This document shows positions 37,653 through 53,217 of a stretch of 64,000 nucleotides of DNA, in pieces. The position numbers were made by a program, and so were the translations under genes. Source of the DNA: Arthrobacter tumbae. Its GTDB lineage: Bacteria; Actinomycetota; Actinomycetes; Actinomycetales; Micrococcaceae. The stretch is from NCBI RefSeq assembly GCF_016907495.1, contig NZ_JAFBCC010000001.1, forward strand, positions 3,534,001-3,598,000. The letters are read 5' to 3'. How positions within the stretch are numbered: the first letter of the stretch is position 1; each line of letters opens with the position of its first letter. The notes under the pieces are model-generated. The model saw only the letters and a list, made by a program, of their open reading frames with translations, was not told where the DNA came from and searched no databases.

Positions 37653-38897
37653 CTACTTGGTCGGGTGAGATCTCTCGTCGCCGCTCAAGATAGCGGCAAC
37701 CCGTGCAATGATGACCGCTGCAACGCTGGTCTTGCTCCCATTCACGGTCTCAGGCTCCGCGCCGCCTGCGTCCAGAATGGTTATCTCGGTGGAATCCTGG
37801 CCGAAAACGAGCGTCCGCCCCACCCTGTTCAGTATCAGCAGGTCGCAGCCCTTGCGCAGGAGTTTCTGCTGCCCGTGCGCAAGCGGCGTGGCGTCGTCGT
37901 CGCCCGTTTCAGCAGCGAATCCGACAATCACCGCGGGCGATCCCAGCTCCGCGCGCTGCTGCACCGTTTCCACGAGGATGTCCGGGTTACGGATGAGCGT
38001 AATCACCGGGTTCTCACCGTCGTCGCGCTTTTTGACCTTCGTTTCCGACACTGACTCCGGTCGAAAATCAGCGACGGCCGCCGCCATGATGAGCGCATCC
38101 GAGTGCTGGGCCAGCTTCAGCGTGGCCTCCCGCAGCTCTTCGGCGGTTTCCACGACGGTCAGCTGCACGCCGGCCGGAGGCTGCACCTCCATATGGGCTG
38201 CGATGAACTGTACGGTAGCGCCTGCCTCCAGAGCCGCAGCAGCGAGTGCCGCGCCCTGCTTCCCGGAGGACCGGTTGCCAAGGAAACGCACGGGATCGAG
38301 CGGTTCGCGGGTACCGCCTGCGGTGATGATGAGCGTGCGGCCGGCCAGCGGGCGTGCTGCCCCGGCCGATGTGCCCGAAGCTGCCCTCAGTGCGGCAGCG
38401 AAGATCTCCTCAGGCTCCGGTAACCGCCCGGGCCCGCTGTCCGCGCCGGTCAGGCGGCCCACCGCCGGCTCCAGAACGACGGCGCCGCGGAGCCTCAGCG
38501 TTGCAACGTTGGCGGAGGTGGCCGGATGCTGCCACATTTCGGTGTGCATGGCCGGCGCGAACACAACCGGAGCGCGGGTCACCAGAAGGGTGCCGGTGAG
38601 GAGGTCATCTGCCATTCCGGCCGCTGCGCGGGCGAGCAGGTCGGCGGTGGCAGGTGCTACCACCACAAGGTCCGCTTCCTGGCCCAACCGGACGTGACGA
38701 ACCTGATCGACTGCGTCGAACACACTGTTGCTGACCCGGTTACCTGACAGCGCTTCCCAGGTGGCCGTGCCCACGAAGCGTTGCGCTGCCTCGGTGGGTA
38801 TGACCGTCACCTCATGGCCGGCTTCAGTGAACAAACGCAGGAGGGACGCCACCTTGTAGGCGGCGATCCCTCCTCCAACTCCCAGGACGATACGCAC
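37653..38897 (-). CDS. coaBC: Bifunctional phosphopantothenoylcysteine decarboxylase / phosphopantothenate--cysteine ligase
   Basis: CoaBC carries out two steps of coenzyme A synthesis. The 414-residue protein has an N-terminal FMN-binding decarboxylase (CoaC, 1-190) with GVGGGIAAYK, the active-site His in VDQVRHVRLG and the substrate motif PAMHTEMW. A C-terminal ligase (CoaB) follows, with TLIITAGGTREPLDPVRFLGNRSSGKQG and the KKRDDGENPVITLIRNPDIL loop. It lies between rpoZ and metK with short gaps. Confidence 0.96.
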   Translation of the reverse strand: MRIVLGVGGGIAAYKVASLLRLFTEAGHEVTVIPTEAAQRFVGTATWEALSGNRVSNSVFDAVDQVRHVRLGQEADLVVVAPATADLLARAAAGMADDLLTGTLLVTRAPVVFAPAMHTEMWQHPATSANVATLRLRGAVVLEPAVGRLTGADSGPGRLPEPEEIFAAALRAASGTSAGAARPLAGRTLIITAGGTREPLDPVRFLGNRSSGKQGAALAAAALEAGATVQFIAAHMEVQPPAGVQLTVVETAEELREATLKLAQHSDALIMAAAVADFRPESVSETKVKKRDDGENPVITLIRNPDILVETVQQRAELGSPAVIVGFAAETGDDDATPLAHGQQKLLRKGCDLLILNRVGRTLVFGQDSTEITILDAGGAEPETVNGSKTSVAAVIIARVAAILSGDERSHPTK

Positions 38898-38927
38898 GTC
38901 GAATCTTCCTGCTGACCGGCGGGGCGC

Positions 38928-39188
38928 TTACTCCGAAGCTTCTGCGGGGGCCGCTACGAGCATTCCCTCATTGATCTCGCGCAGGGCGATCGACAGGGGC
39001 TTCTCATTCAGCTTGGTCTCGACGAGCGGTCCGACGTACTCGAACAGGCCCTCGTGCAGCTGCGAGTAGTAGGCGTTGATCTGGCGGGCACGCTTTGCGC
39101 CGTAGATCACCAGGGCGTACTTCGAATCCGACGCCTCCAGCAGGGAGTCGATCGGCGGGTTGATGATGCCTTCGGGCTGAGTAGACAC
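38928..39188 (-). CDS. rpoZ: DNA-directed RNA polymerase subunit omega
   Basis: Omega helps assemble RNA polymerase by chaperoning the beta-prime subunit. The 86-residue protein begins [20 protein letters not shown] and contains the conserved [20 protein letters not shown] core. It follows gmk by 47 bases, the usual gmk-rpoZ pairing. Confidence 0.94.
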   Translation of the reverse strand: MSTQPEGIINPPIDSLLEASDSKYALVIYGAKRARQINAYYSQLHEGLFEYVGPLVETKLNEKPLSIALREINEGMLVAAPAEASE

Positions 39189-39235
39189 AAAATCTCCAAT
39201 AGTCGCTGGGCCTCAAAAGCTACTGCGCGTGCTTT

Positions 39236-39805
39236 TTACTGCGGGTGCGCGGTGAGGCCCATCAATGAAACAAGCTCATCTGCTGCACGCTGAACGTCGT
39301 CATTAATCACTGTGTGGTCAAATTCCGGTTCGGCAGCAAGTTCCAGTTTAGCGGTTACCAGGCGCTGCTGTTGTTCCTCGGGTGTTTCGGTCCCCCTGCC
39401 TATGAGGCGCCGGACCATTTCCTCCCACGTCGGAGGCGCCAGGAAGACGAAATTGGCTTCCGGCATGCTCTCTTTGACCTGCCGGGCACCCTGCAGGTCA
39501 ATCTCGAGGAGGACAGATTTTCCGGCGTCCATCGCTGACTTCACCGTCCGCCGCAGCGTCCCATAACGGTTGCGCCCGTGCACCACAGCCCACTCCAGCA
39601 TCTGACCGCTTTCCACCAGGGCGTCGAACTCCCCGGAAGAGACGAAGTGGTAGTGGACCCCATCCACTTCACCTGGCCGTGGCGGTCGGGTTGTTGCCGA
39701 GACAGACAGCTCCACCTCGGGATAGTTGTCACGGATGTAGGTGGAGACGGTCCCTTTGCCCACAGCCGTTGGGCCCGCAAGCACGGTCAGCCGCGGCTGA
39801 TTCAC
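39236..39805 (-). CDS. gmk: Guanylate kinase
   Basis: Gmk phosphorylates GMP to GDP. The 189-residue protein has the P-loop GPTAVGKG at 11-18, the GMP-binding [22 protein letters not shown] segment and the lid with [16 protein letters not shown]. It follows mihF by 14 bases on the minus strand, the order seen across actinobacteria. Confidence 0.96.
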   Translation of the reverse strand: MNQPRLTVLAGPTAVGKGTVSTYIRDNYPEVELSVSATTRPPRPGEVDGVHYHFVSSGEFDALVESGQMLEWAVVHGRNRYGTLRRTVKSAMDAGKSVLLEIDLQGARQVKESMPEANFVFLAPPTWEEMVRRLIGRGTETPEEQQQRLVTAKLELAAEPEFDHTVINDDVQRAADELVSLMGLTAHPQ

Positions 39806-39819
39806 GAATACTTCTTTCT

Positions 39820-40155
39820 CTAGTGGCGGTTGTTCGCCGGGTGGTGCGTCAAATGTTCAACGAGGGCCTTGCGCTGGTGGACTCCGAGCCCCCGAACCCT
39901 GCGCGTAGCTGCGATTCCGACGGCGTCCATGATGCCCGCGGCACGCTTCTCCCCCACACCGGGCAATGCCTTGAGCAGGTCCAGAACCCGCAGCCTTCCA
40001 ATGGCTTCCTCAGGAGCTGAACCATTGATGACCTCGTCAACCGTTACCTCTCCGGACTTCAGCCGGGACTTCAGCTCCGCCCGTACAGCCCGGGCCGCCG
40101 TTGCTTTTTCCCGCGCCAATGTTCGTTCGCTATCGGTGAGAGGCTTCAGGCTCAC
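39820..40155 (-). CDS. mihF: Integration host factor, actinobacterial type (mIHF)
   Basis: mIHF is a nucleoid-associated DNA-binding protein that bends DNA; it is unrelated to proteobacterial IHF. The 111-residue protein starts at GTG, with GGGAG upstream. It has a charged helical N-terminus and a helix-two-turn-helix / HhH-like region, [32 protein letters not shown], typical of the family. It lies 99 bases after pyrF and directly before gmk. Confidence 0.94.
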   Translation of the reverse strand: MSLKPLTDSERTLAREKATAARAVRAELKSRLKSGEVTVDEVINGSAPEEAIGRLRVLDLLKALPGVGEKRAAGIMDAVGIAATRRVRGLGVHQRKALVEHLTHHPANNRH

Positions 40156-40254
40156 TCGGGCTCCCTGGGCAGTTGAAACCGTCGGTCAAGCACCGGCAGT
40201 GACGGGTCTGGAGTTTGGGCTTGCACTGAACCTATCTGCTCGACTGACTGAAAA

Positions 40255-41103
40255 TCAATCCGTTCCCGGCCCGGCGGCCCCTGACAGGTCCACCGAACGT
40301 TGCGCCGCGGCAACCGCCTCGCGGAGTCCTGCAACGTCGGGCCCGGCACTGAGAATCTCCCTGCTCGAGTTGGGCAAAATCACTCCCGAGGCTCCTGCGA
40401 AGGTCTCCAGCAACTCCCGTCGCCCGGCACCCTGTGCTCCCACGCCCGGGGCGAGGATGGGCCCGTTCAGCGTGCTGAGATCCAGCCCGAGTTGCTGCAC
40501 CGCTGCCCCTGCGGTGGCTCCGATCACCAGACCGACCGAACCCGGGCCGGCGCCGTCGTTCTCTGCAGCCGCTGCCTGGACTATGCGGTGCGCAACCGAG
40601 TCCGCGCCGCCCACGTGCTGAACTGACGCGCCCTCAGGATTGGAAGTCAGGGCCAGGACGAAGACCCCGCGTCCGGTCTCACGGGCGGCGGTCAGTGCCG
40701 GGCGAAGCGACTCAAAACCCAGGTACGGGCTCAGGGTGAGCGCGTCCGCTGCCAGCGCGGATCCGTTCCGGAGCCAGGCATCGGCATAACCTGCCATGGT
40801 CGAGCCGATATCCCCGCGCTTTGCATCGGCGATCGTCAGTACGCCGGCCTCGGCGCTGTGCGCCAACAGCCGCTCCAGAACGGCCATCCCCAGGGAACCG
40901 TGCCGCTCGAACAGGGCGACCTGTGGTTTGACAACCGCCACCCTTCCCGCGACTGCCTCCAACACTGTTTCCGAGAACCGGTCCAACCCGGCCGGCGTGT
41001 CAGGAAGTCCCCACGCCGACAGCAACGAGGGATGGGGATCGATCCCGACGCACAGGCTCCCGAAACGCCCGACGGCGGCGCCCAGCCGCGATCCGAAGGT
41101 CAC
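40255..41103 (-). CDS. pyrF: Orotidine 5'-phosphate decarboxylase
   Basis: PyrF makes UMP from OMP, the last step of the pathway encoded just upstream. The start is GTG 41103, one base after the carB stop, giving 282 residues; the frame stays open far upstream but only as a shadow of carB. The catalytic segment DAKRGDIGS (93-101, Lys 95) and CVGIDPHPSLL near the start mark the long bacterial (type 2) form. It is the last gene of the pyr operon. Confidence 0.96.
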   Translation of the reverse strand: MTFGSRLGAAVGRFGSLCVGIDPHPSLLSAWGLPDTPAGLDRFSETVLEAVAGRVAVVKPQVALFERHGSLGMAVLERLLAHSAEAGVLTIADAKRGDIGSTMAGYADAWLRNGSALAADALTLSPYLGFESLRPALTAARETGRGVFVLALTSNPEGASVQHVGGADSVAHRIVQAAAAENDGAGPGSVGLVIGATAGAAVQQLGLDLSTLNGPILAPGVGAQGAGRRELLETFAGASGVILPNSSREILSAGPDVAGLREAVAAAQRSVDLSGAAGPGTD

Positions 41104-41104
41104 C

Positions 41105-44416
<3,312 letters not shown>

Positions 44417-45661
44417 CTAGTTTTCTTCCTGCGCGGGGGTGGGAGCTTTGGAGACTTCGGAGGCATCAAGCTCGTCGGAGCCGTCGCCCAGGCGGGCTGC
44501 CTCAGCCATGAAGTCGATGAACCTGTCGAACAGGTACGCGGAATCGTGCGGGCCTGCTGCCGCTTCCGGGTGGTACTGCACCGAGAACGCCGGCAGATCC
44601 AGGCACGCAAGGCCCTCGACGACGTCGTCATTGAGGCACACATGGCTCACCTCGACCCGGCCGAATCGTTCCTCCGGGGCGGTGACGGGGCCTTCTAGCG
44701 GTGCGTCCACTGCGAACCCGTGGTTCTGGCTGGTGATCTCGACCTTGCCCGTGCGCCGGTCGAGCACCGGCTGGTTGATTCCCCGGTGCCCGTAACGCAG
44801 CTTGTACGTGCCGAAACCGAGTGCCCGGCCGAGGATCTGGTTGCCGAAGCAGATACCGAAGAACGGCAACCGCGCGTCGAGTACCTGGCGCAGCAGTGAA
44901 ACCTGAGCGTCCGCCGTTGAGGGGTCCCCGGGCCCGTTGGACATGAAGACGCCATCGGCACCGACCGCCACGACGTCGTCGTAGGTTGAATCTGCGGGCA
45001 GTACCACGGTGCGCACGCCACGCTGGGCGAAGTGCTTCGGGGTCATGGCCTTGATCCCGAGGTCCAGCGCGGCCACCGTGAACCGTGGCTCGCCGTCCCA
45101 ACCGTGGTCGGCCGGTTCCACCACATAGCGGGCATCGACGCTTACTTCCTCCGCGAGCCGGAACCCTTCCATGCTGCGCTGGCCATTCACCTCGGCGAGG
45201 AGCTCGGCATCGCTGCGGGCTGCGTCCGGTCCGGAGAAGATTCCGGCCTTCATCGCGCCCCGCTCGCGGAGGTGACGGGTAATGGCACGGGTATCGACAC
45301 CCTGAATGCCGACCACGCCCTGTTCGACGAGCTCGTCATCAAGGCTTTTCTCAGACCGCCAATTGGAAGGGCGCCGCGCGGGGTCGCGCACGATGTAGCC
45401 GGCCACCCAGATCCGCCGGGACTCGGCGTCGTCGCGATTCACTCCGGTGTTACCGATGTGCGGTGCCGTCTGGACCACGAGCTGCCGCGCATAGGAGGGG
45501 TCGGTGATGGTTTCCTGATAGCCGGTCATCCCGGTGGCGAAGACTGCCTCGCCCAGGGCCGTGCCGGGCGCTCCGTAGCCGCGTCCACGGAAGGTGCGGC
45601 CGTCTTCCAGGATCAGAACCGCCTCTGCACCGGTTACTGTTGCTCCCGCGTATGTCGTCAC
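44417..45661 (-). CDS. carA: Carbamoyl-phosphate synthase small subunit
   Basis: CarA hydrolyses glutamine and passes ammonia to CarB. The start is GTG 45661 (read [20 protein letters not shown]), giving 414 residues. It overlaps the stop of the membrane protein gene by 4 bases (GTGA); a longer open frame is a shadow. The class I amidotransferase domain has Cys 271 in [12 protein letters not shown] and the [11 protein letters not shown]is-Glu pair, with the CPSase N-terminal domain before it. Confidence 0.97.
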   Translation of the reverse strand: MTTYAGATVTGAEAVLILEDGRTFRGRGYGAPGTALGEAVFATGMTGYQETITDPSYARQLVVQTAPHIGNTGVNRDDAESRRIWVAGYIVRDPARRPSNWRSEKSLDDELVEQGVVGIQGVDTRAITRHLRERGAMKAGIFSGPDAARSDAELLAEVNGQRSMEGFRLAEEVSVDARYVVEPADHGWDGEPRFTVAALDLGIKAMTPKHFAQRGVRTVVLPADSTYDDVVAVGADGVFMSNGPGDPSTADAQVSLLRQVLDARLPFFGICFGNQILGRALGFGTYKLRYGHRGINQPVLDRRTGKVEITSQNHGFAVDAPLEGPVTAPEERFGRVEVSHVCLNDDVVEGLACLDLPAFSVQYHPEAAAGPHDSAYLFDRFIDFMAEAARLGDGSDELDASEVSKAPTPAQEEN

Positions 45662-46188
45662 TGTATTTCCTTGCTTGTGGGGTTGGTGAGGGGGTCGGTG
45701 TCCTCGATCAGTGCGCTGACCGCGGCCAGAAGCTGCGTCTTGTCCGCGGAATACCTGGTGCGGAAGCCTGTATCGAACAGCTGGGAATCCATCGTCCATG
45801 ACACAACCACCAGCCCGTCCTTCTCTACGAATTTCCCGGCCATGCCGCGTTCCAGGCGCACGTCCGTCAGGTTTTCCCTGGCGATGTAAACGTCGCTGTC
45901 ACCGGTGCGGTCAAACAGGAGTCCGTGCGGGTACACGGCGGCGGTCGCTGTTGCCTTGTTTCCCAGGCCGTGGGCTGTGACCCGGTCCAGCCAGTCACCG
46001 CCGGTGGTGGTGACCACGTATTGCCCTTCCGCCGCGTAGAGCGGAGCCCCGGGATCCTCCGGAGGGCTGGTCGGAGCCTGCAGCCCCTGCTGGCGCACCT
46101 GGCGGTTGCGCCAGCCGAGAGCCATGAGTACCACCAGCAGCACGATCACTACCAGTGAGATAACGACGGCGGTTGTTGCTACGTCCAC
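45658..46188 (-). CDS. Pyr-operon membrane protein with PH-like domain
   Basis: The 176-residue protein has one N-terminal membrane helix (about 6-25, [19 protein letters not shown]) and a soluble part of about 120 residues. Its beta-rich sequence ([53 protein letters not shown]) resembles bacterial PH-like folds. It lies between pyrC (3-base gap) and carA (4-base overlap), a place held by similar proteins in other actinobacteria. That suggests a link to pyrimidine synthesis, but the role is unknown. Confidence 0.82.
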   Translation of the reverse strand: MDVATTAVVISLVVIVLLVVLMALGWRNRQVRQQGLQAPTSPPEDPGAPLYAAEGQYVVTTTGGDWLDRVTAHGLGNKATATAAVYPHGLLFDRTGDSDVYIARENLTDVRLERGMAGKFVEKDGLVVVSWTMDSQLFDTGFRTRYSADKTQLLAAVSALIEDTDPLTNPTSKEIQ

Positions 46189-46191
46189 GCT

Positions 46192-47511
46192 TCATTCCCC
46201 TTGTGCATCGGGATGCGGTGTGTTGAGCCGCCCTTCGAGCACGGTGGGATGCCCGGCGAAGAAGGTTGCGACGACGGCGCCCGGCAGTTCGAGGCCGGCG
46301 AAGGGACTGTTGCGGCCCTTGGTTGCCATCTTATGGGGATCGACCGTCCACCGGGCAGCCGGATCCACCAGTGTGAGATTTGCCATTTCGCCTGCCTCCA
46401 GCGGCCTCCCCTGCGTCGCAACCCTGCCAATACGCGCAGGGAGGATTGACGTCGCCTCGGCAAAACGCGACCAGTCCATGAGCCCGGTCTCGATCATGCT
46501 GTGCTGCACCACGGACAGTGCGGTTTCCAGGCCTGCCATTCCCATGGCAGCCTGCGCCCACTCGCACTCCTTGTGTTCAGAGGGGTGCGGCGCGTGATCG
46601 GTGCCGACGACGTCGATGGTTCCGTCAGCCAGCGCCTGGCGGAGAGCCGTGACGTCGTCGTCCGTGCGCAGTGGCGGGTTCACCTTGTAAACGGGATCCC
46701 AGGAACGGACGAGTTCATCGGTCAGCAAGAGGTGGTGCGGCGTGACTTCCGCGGTCACATTTACGCCGCGCTGCTTCGCCCATCGGATGATCTCGACCGA
46801 GCCGGCCGTTGAGACGTGGCATACGTGGAGGCGTGAACCGACGTGCTGCGCCAACAGTACGTCCCGGGCAATGATGCTCTCCTCGGCAACCGCCGGCCAA
46901 CCCGTCAGCCCGAGAACCGCAGAGACCGCGCCCTCATTCATCTGTGCGCCCTCAGTGAGCCGCGGCTCCTGCGCGTGCTGGGCGACCACGCCGTCAAACG
47001 CTTTCACGTACTCGAGTGCCCGCCGCATAAGCACCGGATCGGACACGCAGATGCCGTCGTCGGAAAAGACCCGGACACCGGCACGCGACTCAGCCATCGC
47101 TCCGAGCTCCGCGAGCCTCTTCCCAGCAAGTCCGACCGTGACGGCGCCCACCGGACGCACATCGACCCAGCCGGCACGCCTACCGAGTGCGTAGACCTGT
47201 TCAACCACTCCTGCGGTGTCTGCCACCGGCATGCTGTTAGCCATGGCATGTACGGCCGTGTAGCCGCCCTTTGCAGCAGCCCGGGTACCGGTCTGAACTG
47301 TCTCGGCGTCTTCGCGTCCCGGTTCCCGGAGGTGTGTGTGGATGTCCACCATTCCGGGCAGCAGGACCAGTCCGTCAGCATCAATGACGACGGCGCCCGC
47401 CGCTGACACCGACCGCCCGCGGTCAGCAATGCGTCCTTCCGAGATCAGGACGTCCACCCCGGTCTCCCCGGTGGCGATGGTGGCGCCCTTGATCAGGTAG
47501 CTGGTGCTCAT
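46192..47511 (-). CDS. pyrC: Dihydroorotase
   Basis: PyrC closes carbamoyl aspartate to dihydroorotate. The 439-residue amidohydrolase has the metal-binding HTHLREPG (His 58 and 60 with the preceding Asp), a lysine-region and two later His segments ([13 protein letters not shown] and TPHHLLL), and GTDHAPHP near the C-terminal part. It is the long (type I-like) dihydroorotase. It overlaps pyrB by 4 bases (ATGA). Confidence 0.97.
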   Translation of the reverse strand: MSTSYLIKGATIATGETGVDVLISEGRIADRGRSVSAAGAVVIDADGLVLLPGMVDIHTHLREPGREDAETVQTGTRAAAKGGYTAVHAMANSMPVADTAGVVEQVYALGRRAGWVDVRPVGAVTVGLAGKRLAELGAMAESRAGVRVFSDDGICVSDPVLMRRALEYVKAFDGVVAQHAQEPRLTEGAQMNEGAVSAVLGLTGWPAVAEESIIARDVLLAQHVGSRLHVCHVSTAGSVEIIRWAKQRGVNVTAEVTPHHLLLTDELVRSWDPVYKVNPPLRTDDDVTALRQALADGTIDVVGTDHAPHPSEHKECEWAQAAMGMAGLETALSVVQHSMIETGLMDWSRFAEATSILPARIGRVATQGRPLEAGEMANLTLVDPAARWTVDPHKMATKGRNSPFAGLELPGAVVATFFAGHPTVLEGRLNTPHPDAQGE

Positions 47512-48509
47512 ACTGTTATTGCCTCCTGGGCGGGTGTGGGCTGCGCAGAGTCATCCCCCGACAGCAGCAGGTAGAGAACAGCCATTCGGACGGATACGCC
47601 ATTGCGTACCTGGGCGAGCACTGTTGAACGCGGTGAATCAGCGGCAGCTGAGGAGATCTCGAGACCGCGGTTCATAGGGCCAGGATGCATGATGATGGTG
47701 TCCTTGCCGGCGGAGGCCTCAAACGCGGCCAACCGCTCGTCGTCGAAGCCCCAGGTGCGGGCATATTCACGGGTGGAGGGAAAGAAAGCGGCGTTCATGC
47801 GCTCGCCCTGGACCCGGAGCATCATGATGGCGTGCGGGCCGGTGGCCAAGACCTCGTCGAGGTCGAAGCTGACCCTGCAGGGCCAGGTATCGATACCGAC
47901 GGGCAGCAGGGTCGGAGGTGCCACGAGAGTCACCTCCGCACCGAGTGTGGTGAGCAGCCAGAGATTGGAGCGGGCAACCCGCGAGTGCAGAACGTCACCC
48001 ACAATCGCTATGCGAAGCCCCCGCAGGTCCTCACCGAGGGATGGGCGTCCGGCGATCTTCGACCAGTGCCTGCGTAGGGTGAAGGCATCGAGCAGCGCCT
48101 GTGTGGGGTGCTCGTGGGTTCCGTCGCCCGCGTTGATGACGGCGGCGTCGATCCAGTCAGAGGCCGCAAGCCTTGCGGGAGCCCCGGACGCCCAGTGCCT
48201 GATGACCACTGCATCGGCGCTCATCGCCTCAAGGGTCTGTGCCGTGTCCTTGAGGGACTCGCCCTTGGAGACCGACGAGCCCTTGGCTGCGAAGTTGATC
48301 ACGTCAGCAGACAACCTCTTTGCTGCCGCCTCGAAGGAGATGCGAGTGCGTGTCGAGTCCTCGAAGAAGAGGTTCACAACGGTTCGCCCGCGCAGCGCCG
48401 GCAGCTTCTTCACTTCCCGCTCACCGACGGCGGCCATCTCCTCGGCCGTATCCAGGATCCGGATAGCTTCCGAACCCGTCAGGTTTTCTGTCGACAGGAG
48501 GTGCTTCAT
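47508..48509 (-). CDS. pyrB: Aspartate carbamoyltransferase catalytic subunit
   Basis: PyrB joins carbamoyl phosphate and aspartate. The 333-residue protein has the carbamoyl-phosphate site STRTR at 52-56 ([13 protein letters not shown]) and the aspartate-binding [11 protein letters not shown] segment. No pyrI regulatory subunit is present, as usual outside enterics. It overlaps pyrR by 4 bases (ATGA) and pyrC by 4 bases. Confidence 0.97.
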   Translation of the reverse strand: MKHLLSTENLTGSEAIRILDTAEEMAAVGEREVKKLPALRGRTVVNLFFEDSTRTRISFEAAAKRLSADVINFAAKGSSVSKGESLKDTAQTLEAMSADAVVIRHWASGAPARLAASDWIDAAVINAGDGTHEHPTQALLDAFTLRRHWSKIAGRPSLGEDLRGLRIAIVGDVLHSRVARSNLWLLTTLGAEVTLVAPPTLLPVGIDTWPCRVSFDLDEVLATGPHAIMMLRVQGERMNAAFFPSTREYARTWGFDDERLAAFEASAGKDTIIMHPGPMNRGLEISSAAADSPRSTVLAQVRNGVSVRMAVLYLLLSGDDSAQPTPAQEAITV

Positions 48510-49081
48510 GCCGGTCCCTCGATGACTACTTCGTCGACGGAGTCGATCTCGCTGATCCGGACGCGGACTTTCTCGGCGGAGGAGGTGGGGAGATTCTTCC
48601 CGACGTGATCGGCTCGAATGGGAAGCTCGCGGTGTCCGCGGTCAACCAGGACGGCCAGGCGGACGATTCGGGGCCTTCCGACATCGACGATCGCGTCAAG
48701 CGCTGCCCGGATTGTGCGGCCGGAGTAGAGCACGTCATCCACCAGCACGACGACCTTGTTGTCGATGCCGGCCGGCGGAAGTTTTGTGGGACCCGGCGGA
48801 CGGGTGGGGTGCTTGCGCAGGTCGTCACGGAACATCGTGACATCGAGGCGGCCCACCATGCGCTCGGGATTCACGGACGGATCGGTGCGCGCAATCTTGC
48901 CGGCAAGCCGTTGCGCGATCGGAAAACCCCGGCGGGGAATACCCAGCAGGACGAGGTCGTCTGCTCCCTTGTTCGCTTCGAGTATTTCGTGAGCGATCCG
49001 GGTCAGGGCACGGTCAATATCGGCGTCACCGAGGACCGTGCGGAACACGGAGCCTCCGGTTTGAGAGCTGGGTACACTCAT
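48506..49081 (-). CDS. pyrR: Pyrimidine operon regulator / uracil phosphoribosyltransferase PyrR
   Basis: PyrR senses UMP and binds pyr mRNA, and it has some uracil phosphoribosyltransferase activity. The start [17 protein letters not shown] gives 191 residues; AGGAGG lies nine bases upstream. The PRPP-binding motif [12 protein letters not shown] is at 112-123. Its own ribosome binding site lies inside a PyrR-binding-like hairpin, so it should repress its own translation and, through coupled genes, the whole operon. Confidence 0.96.
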   Translation of the reverse strand: MSVPSSQTGGSVFRTVLGDADIDRALTRIAHEILEANKGADDLVLLGIPRRGFPIAQRLAGKIARTDPSVNPERMVGRLDVTMFRDDLRKHPTRPPGPTKLPPAGIDNKVVVLVDDVLYSGRTIRAALDAIVDVGRPRIVRLAVLVDRGHRELPIRADHVGKNLPTSSAEKVRVRISEIDSVDEVVIEGPA

Positions 49082-49087
49082 GGAACG

Positions 49088-49114
49088 CGTCCTCCTTCTC
49101 CGCCTCACAGGACG
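49088..49114 (-). promoter_or_regulatory. PyrR-binding-like RNA hairpin over the pyrR ribosome binding site
   Basis: On the minus strand CGTCCT pairs with AGGACG in a 6-bp stem with a 15-base loop. The loop starts GTGAGG, so the 5' side reads GTCCTGTGAGG, matching the PyrR binding pattern GUCCNGNGAGG. The Shine-Dalgarno AGGAGG (49091-49096) lies within the hairpin. PyrR bound with UMP would hide it. No terminator lies between this site and pyrR, so control is most likely at translation, as reported for mycobacterial PyrR. Confidence 0.82.
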
Positions 49115-49180
49115 GCCTTTAAAGGGTTGGGCTGCGCGTTCAAAACTACCACAGGCACCCCTGCCGCCTATCCTGTGGGG

Positions 49181-50449
49181 ATGAGTATGAACCCTGGGCG
49201 ACCCTACTCCGAAACGCATCGGGAGCCACGGCAGGAGGCACCGCCGCCGCTGGGCATGTGGCAGCAGGTGAGCCCGGGGCCGCCGGTCCCACCCCCTGCC
49301 CACCGTCCCATCGGATTAGTTCCACCCGGCAGGAAGCGCTCCAGCCCGGCGGGCGCTGCCGTCGTCAATGGCTTGCTGCTCATTTTTGCTGCCCTCGTCC
49401 TTGGTGGAGTTGCGGTGCTGGTGACACTGCAGCTGGGGACGGCTGCATTGGTTCTCTGTGCCGCCCTTGCGCTGGTTCCGCTGGCAATCTGTCTGGCCGG
49501 CATCCGCTGGGTGGACCGGTGGGACCCGGAACCGCGGGGAGCCCTGACCTTCGCATTCCTGTGGGGAGCCGGGATGTCAGTAGCCGTCACGCTACTGCTC
49601 GGCCCCACCGTCACGGCGCTTCTGAGCGCAGGGCTCGACGGAGCCAGCCCCGACGTCGTCGGTCCGGTCTTCCAGGCGCCGCTGGTGGAAGAAGCAGCCA
49701 AGGGCCTCGGCGTACTGATTCTTGCGCTCTCCAGACGCAGCCACTTCGACGGCCCGGTGGACGGAATTGTCTACGCCGGAACGGTGGCGGCCGGCTTCGC
49801 GTTCACCGAGAACGTCCTCTACTTCGGGGCGGCGCTCACTGATCCTGCAGGACTCGGCGGACTCGTCACGGTATTCGTGATGCGGGGACTGTTCTCCCCG
49901 TTCGCCCACGTCATGTTCAGCGGCGCGCTGGGACTGGTCCTCGGAATGGCGGTCGCGAAGGGCCGCGGAAAAAGCCGGCTTGCTGGTGCCTTCCTCCTCG
50001 GCCTTCTTCCCTCCATTGCGGGCCACATGCTGTGGAACGGCGGACTGCTCGTCCTGTTCAACGACTTCTTCTCGTTCTATTTCCTGGTTCAGGTGCCGCT
50101 GTTCCTCGTGGTGATCGCGGTAGTCCTGGGGTTGCGCCGCGCTGAACGGGCAGTCACCTATCAGCGACTGGCGGAATACTCCGGCGCCGGTTGGCTCACC
50201 AACCAGGAGCTGGAGATGGTGGCGGCTCCACGAGGTCGCTCATCGGCGATCGCGTGGGCGCGCGGCGTCGGGGCAGGTGCTGGCATGAAGCAGTTCATCA
50301 GCACCGGCGTCCGCCTGGCCTTTGTGCGCCAGCGGCTCCGTGCCGGCCACGCCACCGCGTTCGATCCTCAACTTGAGGTCCGTCTCCTGCACGAACTGGA
50401 CGCGGCCCGCCGCCGGATCATCACCGCAGCGTCCGCGCGCCGGGTCTGA
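49181..50449 (+). CDS. prsW: PrsW family intramembrane metalloprotease
   Basis: PrsW-type proteases cut membrane proteins, such as anti-sigma factors in other bacteria. The start [12 protein letters not shown] gives 422 residues; the frame stays open upstream only as a shadow of pyrR. A Pro-rich cytoplasmic start is followed by about nine membrane segments. The family motifs are all present: EEAAK at 170-174, FAFTEN (Glu 210), the His in [10 protein letters not shown] (His 243) and AGHMLWNGG. No anti-sigma factor is nearby, so the target is unknown. It is divergent from pyrR. Confidence 0.9.
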   Translation: MSMNPGRPYSETHREPRQEAPPPLGMWQQVSPGPPVPPPAHRPIGLVPPGRKRSSPAGAAVVNGLLLIFAALVLGGVAVLVTLQLGTAALVLCAALALVPLAICLAGIRWVDRWDPEPRGALTFAFLWGAGMSVAVTLLLGPTVTALLSAGLDGASPDVVGPVFQAPLVEEAAKGLGVLILALSRRSHFDGPVDGIVYAGTVAAGFAFTENVLYFGAALTDPAGLGGLVTVFVMRGLFSPFAHVMFSGALGLVLGMAVAKGRGKSRLAGAFLLGLLPSIAGHMLWNGGLLVLFNDFFSFYFLVQVPLFLVVIAVVLGLRRAERAVTYQRLAEYSGAGWLTNQELEMVAAPRGRSSAIAWARGVGAGAGMKQFISTGVRLAFVRQRLRAGHATAFDPQLEVRLLHELDAARRRIITAASARRV

Positions 50450-50462
50450 ATTCCCGGCGCGC
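50435..50462. terminator. Hairpin overlapping the prsW stop codon
   Basis: A perfect 10-bp stem, GCGCGCCGGG with CCCGGCGCGC, encloses an 8-base loop that contains the prsW stop codon. It lies in the short gap between the convergent genes prsW and nusB. No T-run follows on either strand. It could act as a shared terminator or protect mRNA ends. Confidence 0.55.
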
Positions 50463-50484
50463 CAGCAGGCATAGGCAGCTGGAA

Positions 50485-50895
50485 CTACGCCAGCAGTGTG
50501 GGTTTGAGCTGCTGGAGCCTGCCCAGCAGGCCGTTGATGAAGGTAGGTGACTCGTCGGTCGACAACATGGTTGCCAGCTGCACTGCCTCGCTGACCGCAA
50601 CGGTGTCCGGCACATCCTCGTTGTACAACAGCTCCCAGGTACCGACCCTGAGGATCATGCGGTCCACTGCCGGCATGCGATCGAGCGTCCAACCCTGCGA
50701 GTACGTGCCAAGGAACTCATCGATCTGCGTGCCGTGTGCCATCACGCCCTCGATGATCTCCACTGAGTACTCATTGATGACGGTATCCGTCTTCTCGCGG
50801 CGTGCCTGCAGTGCTTCCAGGGGGGACACGGACCTCTGCTCGGCCTCGAACAGGATATCCATGGCCCGGCGCCGTGCCTTGCTGCGGGCGCTCAC
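50485..50895 (-). CDS. nusB: Transcription antitermination protein NusB
   Basis: NusB binds rRNA boxA with S10 and helps antitermination and rRNA folding. The 136-residue helical protein begins [20 protein letters not shown], with the family-typical [15 protein letters not shown] end ([14 protein letters not shown]). The GTG start overlaps the efp stop by 4 bases (GTGA), so it is coupled to efp. Confidence 0.95.
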   Translation of the reverse strand: MSARSKARRRAMDILFEAEQRSVSPLEALQARREKTDTVINEYSVEIIEGVMAHGTQIDEFLGTYSQGWTLDRMPAVDRMILRVGTWELLYNEDVPDTVAVSEAVQLATMLSTDESPTFINGLLGRLQQLKPTLLA

Positions 50896-51455
50896 TCGTT
50901 GACGCGTCCCAGGTACTCACCGGAGCGGGTGTCGACCTTCACCTTGGTGCCGGTTTCCAGGAAAAGCGGCACCTGGATCTCATACCCGGTCTCAACGGTG
51001 GCGGGCTTGGTGCCGCCGGTCGAACGATCGCCCTGCAGGCCACGTTCCGTGTAGGTGATTTCAAGGACGACGGACGGCGGCAGCTCAAGATAGAGCGGCG
51101 ACCCTTCGTGCATCGCGATGGTGGCCATCTGGCTTTCGAGCATGAAATTCTCTGCGTTGCCCACCGTTGCGCCGGGGACCGTGATCTGGTCATAGTCCGT
51201 CGTGTCCATGAACACGAAGTCGTCGCCGTCCTTATACAGGTACTGGTAATCGCGGCGGTCCACGGTGGCAGTCTCGATCTTGAGCCCGGCATTGAACGTC
51301 TTGTCGACAACCTTGCCTGACAGGATGTTGCGAAGCTTGGTGCGGACAAACGCACCGCCCTTGCCCGGCTTCACGTGCTGGAACTCAAGCACGTTCCAGA
51401 GGTTTCCCTCCAGCTTGAGAACGGTGCCGTTCTTGATGTCATTCGTGGTAGCCAC
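50892..51455 (-). CDS. efp: Elongation factor P
   Basis: EF-P relieves ribosome stalling at poly-proline sequences. The 187-residue protein has the three-domain EF-P pattern, with the tip loop PGKGGAF holding Lys 32, the residue that is modified in some bacteria. No epmA/epmB-type modification genes are nearby, which fits actinobacteria that work without that modification. It is the first of the efp-nusB pair; a 122-base gap to aroB should hold its promoter. Confidence 0.96.
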   Translation of the reverse strand: MATTNDIKNGTVLKLEGNLWNVLEFQHVKPGKGGAFVRTKLRNILSGKVVDKTFNAGLKIETATVDRRDYQYLYKDGDDFVFMDTTDYDQITVPGATVGNAENFMLESQMATIAMHEGSPLYLELPPSVVLEITYTERGLQGDRSTGGTKPATVETGYEIQVPLFLETGTKVKVDTRSGEYLGRVNE

Positions 51456-51577
51456 GGAATCTCTTTCGTCGATTGACTGATGTTTGGCTTACGTCGCAGC
51501 AGGCGCAGCACAGGACTGCTCAGGATCTGCCCGCCAAAAGACCGAAGACCAGTCTACCCTGCCTGCGGTAACCGGGA

Positions 51578-53216
<1,639 letters not shown>

Positions 53217-53217
<1 letters not shown>

